Notes: generated from the sequence alone by a model not told the origin. A stretch of DNA of 64,000 nucleotides from an uncultured Acetatifactor sp. (GCA_910584865.1 CAJUCE010000006.1:1-64000); one strand, 5' to 3'; shown: positions 1-8,264, numbered from the stretch's first letter. Made by a program: numbers and translations.

Positions 1-33
1 ACGATATTGCACCTACAGATGGTTTTTACCACG

Positions 34-67
34 AACTATTCGTTAAAGTGTTCTTTTGCGAATAGTT
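34..67. repeat. small inverted repeat
   Basis: Perfect 9-bp arms AACTATTCG (34-42) and CGAATAGTT (59-67) are separated by 16 bases. The rest of positions 1-97 shows no convincing gene. The element lies downstream of the flotillin terminator and could belong to a neighbouring transcription unit beyond the window. No T-run follows it on either strand. Confidence 0.35.
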
Positions 68-97
68 ACATCGAGGTCTCTGCTATCTCCGAGCTGC

Positions 98-143
98 AAA
101 AAAGGCGTTTTGTTGAAAACCTTACTTTAACAAAACGCCTTTT
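98..143 (-). terminator. intrinsic terminator after the flotillin gene
   Basis: A long hairpin on the minus strand has arms AAAAGGCGTTTTGTT and AACAAAACGCCTTTT and is followed directly by a T-run (the A-run at 98-103 of the plus strand). It begins 8 bases after the flotillin stop codon, so it closes that single-gene unit. Confidence 0.9.
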
Positions 144-150
144 CAGTATA

Positions 151-1662
151 TTATGAAGTCTTATTTTCTTTGGCTTCTGATGCAGTTGCAGCCTTGCCAG
201 CCAGGAATCCGGACAGGACTGCCTGTAAATCCACACCGGTTGATTCCTTAAGTCCGTCCGTAATCTGTACCACAGTTCCCATGACATCCTTCATCAGCTT
301 AGACGAATTTCCGTCGCCATACATGGTAATTTTGTCTACATTGGAAAGCGGTTCCGCAGCATTTTTGACTACCTCAGGCAATGCCTTGAAATACATTTCC
401 AATACGGCAGCCTCACCCATTTTGGCCATGGCTTCCGCCTTTTTTTCGATACCTTCCGCTTCAGCAACTGCCTTGGCACGGATGGCTTCTGCTTCAGCCA
501 ACCCTCTGGTCCGAATCCCGTTTGCTTCCTGTTCCATGGTATAGCGTTTGGCTTCTGCCTGTGCCTTCATAGCCTGGGCTTCTTTCTCTGTCTCGAACTG
601 TTTTGCCTCAGCTTCTCTCTGCCGTTCATAAAGGGCGGCATCAGCCAGCTGTTGTTTTGCGAATTTGTCTGCCTGTGCCTTTTTCTTAACCTGTGCATCC
701 AGAGCCTGTTCCATAACTTCGGCCTCTTTTTGCTTTAAGAGAATTTCCTTTTCCTGTTTCGCTATATTGGCATTTGCAGTAGTGACTTCTACGGTTTTAC
801 GTTGTTCCTCTTCCTGGATACGGTATGCGGCATCAGCTTCTGCCTGTTTGATGTCGGCTTCCCTTTTCAGTTCGGCCTTTCGGATCGCTAGCTCATTCTG
901 CTTTTTGGCGATTTCGGAAGCGGCATTTACTTCTGCTTCGTTTGCTTCCCGTTTTGCACTGGCCTGGGCCTTTGCAATCTCCTTTTCGCTTTCAGCCCGG
1001 GATATTGCAGCGTTCTTTTGAATCTTTACGATATTGTCTACACCCAGGTTTTCGATGACGCCGTTTCCGTCCACGAAATTCTGGACATTGAAACTGATGA
1101 TATCCAGCCCCATTGCCGCAAGATCCGGCTCAGCATTTTCTTTCACCAGCATGGCAAATTTCTGCCTGTCGGAAACCATTTCTTCCAGCGCCATCTTGCC
1201 GACAATTTCACGTACATTGCCTTCCAGCACTTCCCTTGCTACACGTCCGATATATTCGGCATTTTTATTCAGAAAATTCTGTGCCGCCAGCTTCAAACGT
1301 TCCTCATTATCGCTGATTTTAACATTCACAGTTGCGTCCACATTGATATTTATGTAGTCTGCAGTAGGAACAGCGTTAGAAGTCTTTACATCAATGGGAA
1401 TCAACTGTAAATTCAGCTCATCCTTTCTCTCCAGAAAAGGAATCTTGATTCCGGCCTTTCCGATCAGTACTTTTGGATTTTTTCTAAGACCGGAGATAAT
1501 AATTGCCGTATCCGGAGAAGCCTTTACATATCCTGTCACCAGAATCAGGAACAACAATGCCAGAACGATCAACAGAACAATTACATAAAACGGAATATTG
1601 ACCTTCCCCGCCTGTGCCAATCCCAGCGGCAGAAAAACTGCCGTATTCATTACATTCATCAT
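151..1662 (-). CDS. floT: flotillin-like SPFH membrane protein (FloT type)
   Basis: Membrane scaffold protein expected to form functional membrane microdomains. The 503-residue product has one N-terminal membrane segment (about 25-46) and then an SPFH domain (about 47-230). Next comes a long Ala/Glu/Lys-rich coiled coil (about 230-420) with repeated AEA and KAEA motifs, and a short C-terminal tail. Length and order match the large Bacillus flotillin FloT rather than the shorter FloA. The first ATG is preceded by GAGGAGGG at 8 bases. It has its own promoter and terminator. No NfeD-type partner is adjacent on the visible side; the other side is outside the window. Confidence 0.9.
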   Translation of the reverse strand: MMNVMNTAVFLPLGLAQAGKVNIPFYVIVLLIVLALLFLILVTGYVKASPDTAIIISGLRKNPKVLIGKAGIKIPFLERKDELNLQLIPIDVKTSNAVPTADYININVDATVNVKISDNEERLKLAAQNFLNKNAEYIGRVAREVLEGNVREIVGKMALEEMVSDRQKFAMLVKENAEPDLAAMGLDIISFNVQNFVDGNGVIENLGVDNIVKIQKNAAISRAESEKEIAKAQASAKREANEAEVNAASEIAKKQNELAIRKAELKREADIKQAEADAAYRIQEEEQRKTVEVTTANANIAKQEKEILLKQKEAEVMEQALDAQVKKKAQADKFAKQQLADAALYERQREAEAKQFETEKEAQAMKAQAEAKRYTMEQEANGIRTRGLAEAEAIRAKAVAEAEGIEKKAEAMAKMGEAAVLEMYFKALPEVVKNAAEPLSNVDKITMYGDGNSSKLMKDVMGTVVQITDGLKESTGVDLQAVLSGFLAGKAATASEAKENKTS

Positions 1663-1733
1663 AGAAACTACCCTCCTCTTTTTATTTCCGCCTATTTTGT
1701 TTTAGCTTTCAGATTTATCTGCGGATTGTGATT

Positions 1734-1762
1734 ATTTTATCACACAATTAGCGATATAACAA
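1734..1762 (-). promoter_or_regulatory. sigma-A-type promoter of the flotillin gene
   Basis: Minus strand: -35 TTGTTA (1757-1762), 17-base spacer, -10 TAAAAT (1734-1739) with an upstream TG (extended -10). It lies about 70 bases before the flotillin start. Confidence 0.65.
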
Positions 1763-1814
1763 ATCAGTATGCAGAATATTACGGGTGTAAAAGATATCAA
1801 AATCTGCACGATGA

Positions 1815-2264
1815 TCAAAACAATTCATCAGAATCCAGCCAAATGGTAAAAGGACCGTCATTGATGAGCTCTACCTTCATTTCGGCACCGAATATCCCCT
1901 CTTCCACTGTCTCAATTTCCTGTCTGCAGCGATCCACAATATGGCGATATAGGGCATCCGCCATCTTTGGCTCTCCTGCATTGATAAAGGACGGGCGGTT
2001 TCCCTTGCGGCAATCCGCATATAAAGTAAATTGCGAAACAATTAACAAGGCGCCTCCCACCGTCTTCAGATCTAGATTGGTCTTTCCGTTTTCATCCTCA
2101 AAAATGCGCAGGCCGATGAGCTTCTTCGTCATTTTATCCGCTATCTCAGGCGTATCAGCGCCTTCCACACCTATAAATACGGCAAAGCCTTTGCCAATTT
2201 CACCGATGATCTTCTCCTTTACGGTAACTTGGGCCCTTTTTACCCTCTGTATCAAAAATCTCAT
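1815..2264 (-). CDS. dtd: D-aminoacyl-tRNA deacylase
   Basis: Hydrolyses D-amino acids (and misattached glycine) from tRNA, a chirality proofreading step in the cytoplasm. The 149 residues are the normal family length. The two signature motifs are present: SQFTLYAD (about 77-84) and the Gly-cisPro loop in NDGPFTIW (about 135-142). The start codon overlaps the stop of the upstream AI-2E-type permease gene (ATGA), so the two are translationally coupled and share its promoter. Confidence 0.95.
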   Translation of the reverse strand: MRFLIQRVKRAQVTVKEKIIGEIGKGFAVFIGVEGADTPEIADKMTKKLIGLRIFEDENGKTNLDLKTVGGALLIVSQFTLYADCRKGNRPSFINAGEPKMADALYRHIVDRCRQEIETVEEGIFGAEMKVELINDGPFTIWLDSDELF

Positions 2265-3739
2265 TGATTTTTCTCCTTATTTTCTTCTATGGAATGACTC
2301 CCTTCTATAGAAAGCCTTCCGTCCATGGAAAGCCCTCCTTTCATTTTATCAGACAAGCCCTCTTCTGTTTTCAAAGGCTGAGCCGCAGTTATTTTTTCCG
2401 AAAGCTTCTCCCTTTCCGGACTGTTTTTTATTTTAGAGCCGTCTTTCGCCCTGGAACTGTTTTTCGGCCATTTAGGGACAGAACCTCTGGACTTTGGGGT
2501 CACCGAATGAAAACCGTCTTCATCTATGTAATCCACATTTTCATATTCCATGGTTTCGGCAGGAAGATTTCTCTTCTCCAGTCTGGTACATATGACGGCT
2601 CTGATAGCGGTATAGATGATGGCAAAGATCGGTACGCCTACAATCATGCCTAACACGCCGAACAAACCTCCAAACAGAGTGATGGCGAAAATAACCCAGA
2701 AACCTGTCAGTCCGGTAGAACTGCCCAGAATCTTCGGCCCCAATATATTGCCGTCAAACTGCTGCAGAGCCAGTGCAAAGATCGCGAAATACACACAGTT
2801 TAAAGGATGCATGGGATCTACCACAAAAATCAGGATAATACTGGGGATGGCGCCCAGGAAGGGTCCAAAAAAAGGAATGATATTTGTCACTCCGATAATC
2901 AGGCTGATTAAAATGGCATATGGTGTCTCCATAAGTGTCGTTCCAATAAAGCAAAGAATGCCGATAATAATGGAATCAATAATTTTCCCGCTGAGAAAGC
3001 CGATAAATGTTCTGTGTGTAAATCTGAAATTACGGATGATTTTGTTTGCAGTATCTTTTTCAAACAGAGCGTAGAGAATTTTTTTCGCCTGTCCTGCAAA
3101 GTGTTCCTTGCTGGCAAGTACATAGATAGAAATGATAAAGCCGATTACAAAGTCCCAGAGTACATCCAGCGTATTAATAAAGCTGAGAGACACTGTTCGG
3201 AGCAATGTAGCTGTACCAGGAAGAAGATGGTTCAGCCAATCTTCAAGCTGATCGGAAAATTTATCAAGTGTCTTGGAAATATATTCGCCGAAGTCCGGAT
3301 TATCCTCCAAAATCTGGGTGATCCAGTTGCTGACATTGTTCGCATATGCGTCAAAATTGGTGATAATTCCCTGTACGCTGGGGACAATCTGAGAGATCAG
3401 CATGAAAATCAGCAAATAAATCAATGCAACAAAGAAAAAAGCGGTAATCAGTATGCCAATACCTCGGATAACCTTTTTTCTGCCGGATGTATTTTTGATC
3501 CGGAATTTGTCAAAAAGTGGTATCAGTACTTTCCCTTCCATGAAATTCAGGATCGGTGTCAATAAATATGCTGTGACCAGCCCGAACACGACCGGCATCA
3601 GAATTCCGACAATCATCTTGATGCCGCCCGTGATATTCGAGCTGTGAAAAATAAAATAATAAAAAGTAATAGAAGCTGCAATTACCAGAAAAGCTGTCAG
3701 ACCCCAACGCACATACTTGTTATTGATTTTGAATTTCAT
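2261..3739 (-). CDS. AI-2E family transporter (permease)
   Basis: Polytopic membrane protein of the AI-2E/UPF0118 family, whose members export or exchange small solutes; the substrate cannot be told from sequence. An N-terminal hydrophobic pair (about 10-35 and 38-60) is followed by a long extracytoplasmic region and a C-terminal cluster of membrane helices with the family's FFGPFLGAIP-type motif (about 290-300). The last 100 or so residues are hydrophilic and end in hexapeptide repeats (MKGGLS, MDGRLS, IEGSHS) encoded by the dispersed 18-bp repeat. AGGGAAAGGA precedes the ATG. It is first in a two-gene unit with dtd. Confidence 0.88.
   Translation of the reverse strand: MKFKINNKYVRWGLTAFLVIAASITFYYFIFHSSNITGGIKMIVGILMPVVFGLVTAYLLTPILNFMEGKVLIPLFDKFRIKNTSGRKKVIRGIGILITAFFFVALIYLLIFMLISQIVPSVQGIITNFDAYANNVSNWITQILEDNPDFGEYISKTLDKFSDQLEDWLNHLLPGTATLLRTVSLSFINTLDVLWDFVIGFIISIYVLASKEHFAGQAKKILYALFEKDTANKIIRNFRFTHRTFIGFLSGKIIDSIIIGILCFIGTTLMETPYAILISLIIGVTNIIPFFGPFLGAIPSIILIFVVDPMHPLNCVYFAIFALALQQFDGNILGPKILGSSTGLTGFWVIFAITLFGGLFGVLGMIVGVPIFAIIYTAIRAVICTRLEKRNLPAETMEYENVDYIDEDGFHSVTPKSRGSVPKWPKNSSRAKDGSKIKNSPEREKLSEKITAAQPLKTEEGLSDKMKGGLSMDGRLSIEGSHSIEENKEKNQ
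2273..2344 (-). repeat. 18-bp tandem repeat, 4 units, in the permease 3' end
   Basis: Four contiguous 18-base units start at 2344, 2326, 2308 and 2290 on the minus strand. Each begins ATGGA/ATGAA/ATAGA and the first three end in TTCC or TTCT. They are in frame and code for S-ending hexapeptides. A diverged fifth unit (TEEGLS) lies just upstream, separated by two codons. Confidence 0.85.
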
Positions 3740-3788
3740 GAAAAAGTCCTTTCCCTGCTGTATTTATCTTCAAAAAACTTCTATCTCT

Positions 3789-3817
3789 ATAATACTCTTA
3801 AAATGATCATATAACAA
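3789..3817 (-). promoter_or_regulatory. promoter of the AI-2E permease-dtd unit
   Basis: Minus strand: -35 TTGTTA (3812-3817), 17-base spacer, -10 TATTAT (3789-3794). It is placed about 50 bases before the permease start. Confidence 0.65.
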
Positions 3818-3862
3818 GTAGACTTTTCTAAATTTTTGCAAAAGAATGTCGATATCTGCAGC

Positions 3863-4465
3863 TTATTTCAAGCAAAATCCTTCATAAGGAGCCAATTCAA
3901 AGCGGATGAAATATCCTCTGTCATGTTTACATACAGGACAGAGCACCGGGGCAGCCTTTCCTTTATAGACAAACCCGCAGTTGAGGCACATCCACTCCAC
4001 ATCCGCATCTGCTACAAAGAGTTTCCCTTCCCGGATCAGCTGCGCATATCTTCCGAAACGGTCTCCATGCACTTTTTCAATTTCCGCAATCTGCAGAAAA
4101 GAAGACGCAATCTGGTCGAAGCCCTCCTGTCTGGCCGTCTGTCCAAATGACTGATAGACCGAATCATGTTCTTCGTATTCATTGTGCTGTGCCTTGAGCA
4201 AAAGATCGGCAACATTGTCAGAGATATCTACCGGATATCCCCCATCGATAAAGATTGTAGAGCCAGCCATTTCCTGTAAATGATTGTAAAAGATTTCCGC
4301 ATGTTCCTGTTCCTGGGAAGCTGTGAACGCGAAAATTGCGCTGATTACCTGCAGACCGCTTTTTTTCGCCTGGGAGGCCGCGAAAGTATATCTGTTTCTT
4401 GCCTGACTTTCACCTGCAAAGGCTCTCATCAGATTGTCCTTTGTAATGCTTTTTGAAAAATCCAT
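3863..4465 (-). CDS. rbr: rubrerythrin
   Basis: Diiron peroxidase that reduces hydrogen peroxide in anaerobes, cytoplasmic. The N-terminal ferritin-like four-helix domain has iron-ligand motifs GESQARNRY (about 18-26) and QEQEHAE (about 50-56). The C-terminal rubredoxin domain holds the FeCys4 site: CLNCG and CPVCKHDRGYF (about 159-180). The start chosen is the ATG at 4465, which has AAAGGAGAG 7 bases upstream. An upstream in-frame ATG (4513) has no ribosome-binding site and its stretch includes a TTCCATGGA repeat fragment. The gene is divergent from ttcA. Confidence 0.93.
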   Translation of the reverse strand: MDFSKSITKDNLMRAFAGESQARNRYTFAASQAKKSGLQVISAIFAFTASQEQEHAEIFYNHLQEMAGSTIFIDGGYPVDISDNVADLLLKAQHNEYEEHDSVYQSFGQTARQEGFDQIASSFLQIAEIEKVHGDRFGRYAQLIREGKLFVADADVEWMCLNCGFVYKGKAAPVLCPVCKHDRGYFIRFELAPYEGFCLK

Positions 4466-4578
4466 TTCTTGCTCTCCTTTATTCTGTAGTGATCCATGTC
4501 GTTTCGCCTCCATGGAATAAATTCCTTTTGTTGCTATAATACAAGTATATCCATTTATCTAAATTATATAATTGCCTC

Positions 4579-4607
4579 TTGTCATTATTCCTGAAAAATA
4601 CTAAAAT
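4579..4607 (+). promoter_or_regulatory. promoter of ttcA
   Basis: -35 TTGTCA (4579-4584), 17-base spacer, -10 TAAAAT (4602-4607). A GC-rich hairpin GCGCGG-GAAAA-CCGCGC (about 4623-4639) follows in the leader just before the ribosome-binding site. Confidence 0.7.
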
Positions 4608-4655
4608 AGAATAGCAGGAAATGCGCGGGAAAACCGCGCGGAAATGAGGTGGAGT

Positions 4656-5384
4656 ATGCGGCTTCAGCAGGTAATGAGCTATGTGCGGAGGGCTGTGGAT
4701 GATTATCAGATGATAGCAAATGGGGATAGGATTGCCGTGGGGATTTCCGGGGGCAAGGACAGTCTTACTCTCCTGTACGCTCTTCATGGCCTGAAACGTT
4801 TTTATCCCATGCATTTTGAAATATGTGCTGTCACTGTCGACCTGGGTTTCCACAATCTCCGGCTTGATAAGATTAAAAAGTTGTGTCAGGATTTGAAGTT
4901 GGAATATAAAATCGTGGAGACGGATATCGCTCAGGTTATTTTTGAACAACGGCGGGAAGAGAATCCCTGTTCGCTTTGCGCCAAAATGAGAAAGGGCGCC
5001 TTAAATCAGGCCATAAAGGATGCGGGATGTAATAAGGTAGCCTATGCGCATCATAAGGACGATGTAGTGGAAACCATGTTGATGTCGTTGATTTTTGAGG
5101 GACGTTTTCACACTTTTTCTCCGGTTACTTATCTGGACAGAATGCAGCTCACGGTGATCAGGCCTCTCATGTATATGAATGAGGCTGATGTGATTGGTTT
5201 TGTACATAAATATGATGTTCCTGTTGTAAAGAGTCCCTGTCCTGCCGACGGGCATACAAAACGAGAATATGTAAAAACATTGTTACGGCAGCTGAATCTG
5301 GAGAATCCCGGGGTCAAAGAAAGAATGTTTACGGCAATCCGGAATGGCGGCATGAAAGGTTGGAATACGGAATGGCAGTTGTAA
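4656..5384 (+). CDS. ttcA: tRNA 2-thiocytidine biosynthesis protein, TtcA family
   Basis: PP-loop ATPase that thiolates C32 of tRNA through an Fe-S cluster. The PP-loop SGGKDS is at residues 31-36. Candidate cluster cysteines are in NPCSLCAKMRKG and in the later SPCPADG. At 242 residues it is slightly shorter than enterobacterial TtcA. An ATG at 4644 overlaps the ribosome-binding site; the ATG at 4656 has GAGGTGGAG immediately upstream and is preferred. The TtcA/TtuA superfamily is broad, so the exact modified base is inferred. The 3' end overlaps the recombinase gene. Confidence 0.85.
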   Translation: MRLQQVMSYVRRAVDDYQMIANGDRIAVGISGGKDSLTLLYALHGLKRFYPMHFEICAVTVDLGFHNLRLDKIKKLCQDLKLEYKIVETDIAQVIFEQRREENPCSLCAKMRKGALNQAIKDAGCNKVAYAHHKDDVVETMLMSLIFEGRFHTFSPVTYLDRMQLTVIRPLMYMNEADVIGFVHKYDVPVVKSPCPADGHTKREYVKTLLRQLNLENPGVKERMFTAIRNGGMKGWNTEWQL

Positions 5385-6433
5385 AGAGGAATAATTATCA
5401 TGATGAACAAAATAGACAGAATATTCTGAAAATGAGGGCTGTTGTAGAAACCTTACCCTCCTTTTGCAAGACATTTTTCAGGGGAATTGAGGATTATACT
5501 TCTGCCCGGACACGGTTGGCTTATGCCTACGATATCAGACTTTTTTTCGAATATCTCCATGAGAAAAATGCGATTTGTGCCAAAATGGAGATACGGGACT
5601 TTCCTCTCTCGCTGCTCGATCAGCTGACACGTCTGGATATAGAGGAATATCTGGAATACATGTCTCTTTACAGCAAAGAGGGCAGAGAGATTACAAATGA
5701 GGAGCGCGGAAAGTCCCGAAAACTGGCGGCCCTGCGCAGTTTCTATAATTATTTCTATAAAACGGAGATGATTGAAAATAATCCGGCGGCTCTGGTGGCC
5801 ATGCCCAAACTCCATGAAAAGGAAATCATCCGGCTTGAGCCCAATGAAGTAGCAATCCTCCTGGATCAGGTGGAGGACGGAACCAAATTGACAAAAAAGG
5901 AGCAGGAATATCATAAAAAGACAAAAGTCAGAGATGTGGCGCTGCTGACCTTGCTGTTGGGAACCGGAATCCGGGTTTCGGAGTGTGTAGGTCTGGACTT
6001 GAAAGATGTAAATTTTGAAGTAGGAGGGATTAAGATCCGGCGCAAGGGCGGATATGAAGCAATTGTCTATTTTGGGGATGAGGTTGAGACTGCTCTTCTG
6101 GATTATCTGGAAGAAAGAGAAGAGATCATTCCTCTGGAAGGTCATGAAGATGCACTGTTTCTATCCATGCAGAATCGCAGGATTACGGTACGGGCTGTGG
6201 AAAATCTGGTCAAAAAATATGCTTCCAGAGTTACTACCCTAAAGAAAATCACGCCTCATAAGCTTCGGAGTACCTACGGTACTGCTCTCTATCAGGAAAC
6301 AGGCGATATTTACCTGGTGGCAGACGTACTGGGACATAAGGATGTCAATACAACCAGAAAACATTATGCCGCCCAAGCTGATGAGCGCAGGCGCAAGGCC
6401 GCTCAGTATGTACAACTTCGTGAAAAACCATAA
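5372..6433 (+). CDS. tyrosine recombinase, XerC/XerD-like
   Basis: Site-specific recombinase with an N-terminal SAM-like core-binding domain (about 20-130) and a C-terminal catalytic domain. All catalytic residues are visible: Arg in GTGIRVSE, Lys in RRKGG, His and Arg in HKLRST, His in LGHKD and the Tyr nucleophile in RKHYAA. At 353 residues it is longer than XerC/XerD (about 300), with an insert of charged residues around 95-115 and 170-180. No integrative element or attachment site was found beside it, and its position between ttcA and lexA suggests a resident chromosomal enzyme. It overlaps ttcA by 13 bases; a TTG at 5360 is an alternative start. Confidence 0.88.
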   Translation: MAVVKRNNYHDEQNRQNILKMRAVVETLPSFCKTFFRGIEDYTSARTRLAYAYDIRLFFEYLHEKNAICAKMEIRDFPLSLLDQLTRLDIEEYLEYMSLYSKEGREITNEERGKSRKLAALRSFYNYFYKTEMIENNPAALVAMPKLHEKEIIRLEPNEVAILLDQVEDGTKLTKKEQEYHKKTKVRDVALLTLLLGTGIRVSECVGLDLKDVNFEVGGIKIRRKGGYEAIVYFGDEVETALLDYLEEREEIIPLEGHEDALFLSMQNRRITVRAVENLVKKYASRVTTLKKITPHKLRSTYGTALYQETGDIYLVADVLGHKDVNTTRKHYAAQADERRRKAAQYVQLREKP

Positions 6434-6451
6434 ACCATTCCATAGACAAAT

Positions 6452-6478
6452 CGAACATATTTTTGGAATATATGTTTG
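6452..6478 (+). promoter_or_regulatory. possible degenerate LexA (SOS) boxes
   Basis: The stretch contains CGAACATATTTTT and GGAATATATGTTTG. Both are imperfect versions of the Firmicute GAAC-N4-GTTC box, and they overlap the -35 of the lexA promoter. Autoregulation of lexA is general knowledge; these exact sites are inference because neither matches the consensus fully. Confidence 0.4.
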
Positions 6479-6504
6479 CTTTTTAATGACGATTGTGTTA
6501 GAAT
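6476..6504 (+). promoter_or_regulatory. lexA promoter
   Basis: -35 TTGCTT (6476-6481), 17-base spacer, -10 TAGAAT (6499-6504). A second possible -10, TATAAT at 6515-6520, touches the first repeat unit and would pair with TTGTGT 16 bases upstream. Either way the transcript would carry most or all of the repeat array in its leader. Confidence 0.5.
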
Positions 6505-6518
6505 AGATATGGGATATA

Positions 6519-6706
6519 ATGAAAGAAAAGCATTTCAATGAAAGAAAACCATTTCAATGAAAGAAAACCATTTCAATGAAAGAAAACCATTTCATGAAAG
6601 AAAACCATTTCAATAAAAGAAAACCATTTCATGAAAGAAAAGCATTTCAATAAAAGAAAACCATTTCAATAAAAGAAATCAGTTTCAATAAAAGGAATCT
6701 ATTTCC
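6519..6706 (+). repeat. 18/19-bp tandem array of 10 units in the lexA leader
   Basis: Ten head-to-tail units resemble ATGAAAGAAAACCATTTCA and start at 6519, 6538, 6557, 6576, 6594, 6613, 6631, 6650, 6669 and 6688. Eight are 19 bases and two are 18. Each unit has TGAAA near its start and TTTCA at its end, so each can form a small hairpin. The last units diverge. The array fills most of the 303-base gap between the recombinase and lexA and is followed by the lexA ribosome-binding site AGGAGG. It is not a CRISPR because there are no spacers. Confidence 0.95.
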
Positions 6707-6736
6707 GGGGTAGTTCAATTCAAACAGGAGGTAATT

Positions 6737-7354
6737 ATGGCATTTGGAAAAATCACACCGAAACAGCAGGAAATACTGGATTATATTAAAGACGAAATCC
6801 TGAAGAAGGGATATCCGCCCACAGTCCGTGAGATTTGCGAGACAGTTCATTTGAAATCTACCTCTTCCGTACATTCTCATCTGGAAACATTAGAGAAGAA
6901 TGGTTTTATCCGCCGGGATCCGACAAAGCCCAGGGCTATAGAAGTCTGTGATGACAGTTTTCAGATGGTTCGCACCGAAATGGTCAGTCTTCCCATTATC
7001 GGAAATGTTGCCGCTGGCCAGCCGATTTTTGCGGAGGAGAATATCACGGATTATTTTCCTGTACCGGCGGACGTGGTTCCCAAGGGGGAATCTTTTATCC
7101 TGAATGTGAGGGGAGATTCCATGATAAATGCCGGAATTCTGAATGGAGACCGGGTATTTGTCAATGTGTGCAATACAGCGCGTAACGGAGAGATTGTGGT
7201 GGCTCTGATCGACGATTCCGCCACTGTAAAGACCTTTTACAAAGAAAACGGACATATCAGACTGCAGCCGGAGAATGACACGATGGATCCGATTATCGTG
7301 GATGATTGTCAAATTTTGGGCAGAGTGTTTGGAATCTTTCGCTTATATCGTTAG
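6737..7354 (+). CDS. lexA: LexA repressor, SOS regulator
   Basis: Represses DNA-damage genes and self-cleaves when bound to RecA filaments. The N-terminal winged helix-turn-helix (1-65) includes PPTVREICETV. The cleavage bond is Ala93-Gly94 in NVAAG. The catalytic dyad is Ser128 (RGDSM) and Lys165 (TVKTF). The 205 residues match the family. AGGAGG lies 7 bases before the ATG. The unusual feature is the long repeat array in its leader. Confidence 0.97.
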   Translation: MAFGKITPKQQEILDYIKDEILKKGYPPTVREICETVHLKSTSSVHSHLETLEKNGFIRRDPTKPRAIEVCDDSFQMVRTEMVSLPIIGNVAAGQPIFAEENITDYFPVPADVVPKGESFILNVRGDSMINAGILNGDRVFVNVCNTARNGEIVVALIDDSATVKTFYKENGHIRLQPENDTMDPIIVDDCQILGRVFGIFRLYR

Positions 7355-7471
7355 GAAAATGCCTTTTTTCATGCATGTATAATTTTTTCATTTCCGCAAA
7401 TATTAATATAGCCGGAAAGCAATACTCCATACATTTGAGTATAAATTGCCGTGCAGAAAAGAGGGTAAAAA

Positions 7472-7690
7472 ATGGGAAATAAATTTTTAGATGGAACAGC
7501 CCTTACCATTGCCATTATCGGTGCAATTAACTGGGCTTTGATCGGTATCTTCCGTTTTGACCTGGTAGCCTTTATTTTCGGCGATATGTCGTGGCTTTCC
7601 AGAATTGTTTACGCAATCGTGGGGCTCTGCGGACTTTATCTGATCAGCTTTTATATGCACCTTGGCAGCAGGGATAGAGGGGAAGTATAG
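7472..7690 (+). CDS. DUF378 small membrane protein
   Basis: A 72-residue protein with two membrane helices (about 10-30 and 40-62) and the DUF378 signature GAINWALIG and IVGLCGLYLI. Function is unknown. GAGGG precedes the ATG. It is the last plus-strand gene of the group and is closed by a two-way terminator. Confidence 0.85.
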   Translation: MGNKFLDGTALTIAIIGAINWALIGIFRFDLVAFIFGDMSWLSRIVYAIVGLCGLYLISFYMHLGSRDRGEV

Positions 7691-7714
7691 CACAGTTTTA
7701 CAATTTCATTCAAC

Positions 7715-7741
7715 AAAAGGAAGCCTGCCGGGCTTCCTTTT
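7715..7741. terminator. bidirectional terminator between DUF378 and rsfS
   Basis: Arms AAAAGGAAGCC and GGCTTCCTTTT enclose a 5-base loop. The A-run on one side and the T-run on the other let it end both the plus-strand DUF378 transcript and the minus-strand rsfS transcript, which converge here. Confidence 0.85.
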
Positions 7742-7747
7742 CGTGTC

Positions 7748-8200
7748 TTAGAATTCCGATATATCCACTTGTCTTCCATCCCGCCAGATCCGTTCCAAAT
7801 CGTAGAGCAGCCGGTTTTCTCTGTCGAAAATGTGGACAATTACATCGCCGAAATCCATCAGAATCCAATTTGCTGTGTTGTAACCTTCTGTCTGCTTTTG
7901 GATATATCCGGCACGGCCCAATACTTCCTGCACATTGTCGCATAGAGCCTGAATCTGATTCCTGTTATTTCCCCCAGCAATAATAAAATAATCTGCAATG
8001 ACCGACACCTGACTGATATCGATCATGTGAATATCCTCGGCTTTTTTATCCCGCAATGCCTGAATTGCCAGCCGGGCAATTTTTTTTGCATTTTCATCAT
8101 CAGCAGGCTGACTTTCTTCTATGGAAAACTCCTCTTTTGTGGACGATAACCTATCCTGCATGGAAAGCTTCTCTTCCATCCGCTGTTTCTCCTCCGTCAT
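7748..8200 (-). CDS. rsfS: ribosomal silencing factor RsfS
   Basis: Binds ribosomal protein L14 and blocks subunit joining when nutrients are scarce. The conserved DUF143 domain spans about residues 38-145 (AEDIHMIDISQVSVIADYF, then NWILMDFGDVIVHIFD). About 35 extra residues at the N-terminus are encoded by the 18-bp repeat (MEEKLS, MQDRLS, IEESQP). The ATG at 8200 has GGGAGG six bases upstream, so the extension should be translated. Last gene of the nadD-yqeK-rsfS group. Confidence 0.93.
   Translation of the reverse strand: MTEEKQRMEEKLSMQDRLSSTKEEFSIEESQPADDENAKKIARLAIQALRDKKAEDIHMIDISQVSVIADYFIIAGGNNRNQIQALCDNVQEVLGRAGYIQKQTEGYNTANWILMDFGDVIVHIFDRENRLLYDLERIWRDGRQVDISEF
8105..8179 (-). 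repeat. 18-bp repeat units in the rsfS N-terminus
   Basis: Minus-strand units begin at 8179 (ATGGAAGAGAAGCTTTCC), 8161 (ATGCAGGATAGG...), 8143 (21 bases) and 8122 (ATAGAAGAA...). All are in frame with rsfS. Confidence 0.75.
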
Positions 8201-8264
8201 AAACTACCTCCCTATACTCCGGAATCATTCCGGGAAACTATACTTAACGATTGTTCTTGGGGAT

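Noticed and set aside
1018..1410. Plus-strand ORFs opposite the flotillin gene
   Set aside because: They lie antisense to a clear coding region, have no ribosome-binding sites and no recognisable domains.
5372..6433. Integrase of a mobile island
   Set aside because: No attachment repeats, cargo genes or excisionase nearby; flanking genes are ordinary housekeeping genes.
6519..6706. CRISPR array in front of lexA
   Set aside because: Units are directly adjacent with no spacers, and no cas gene is in the window; it is a plain tandem repeat.
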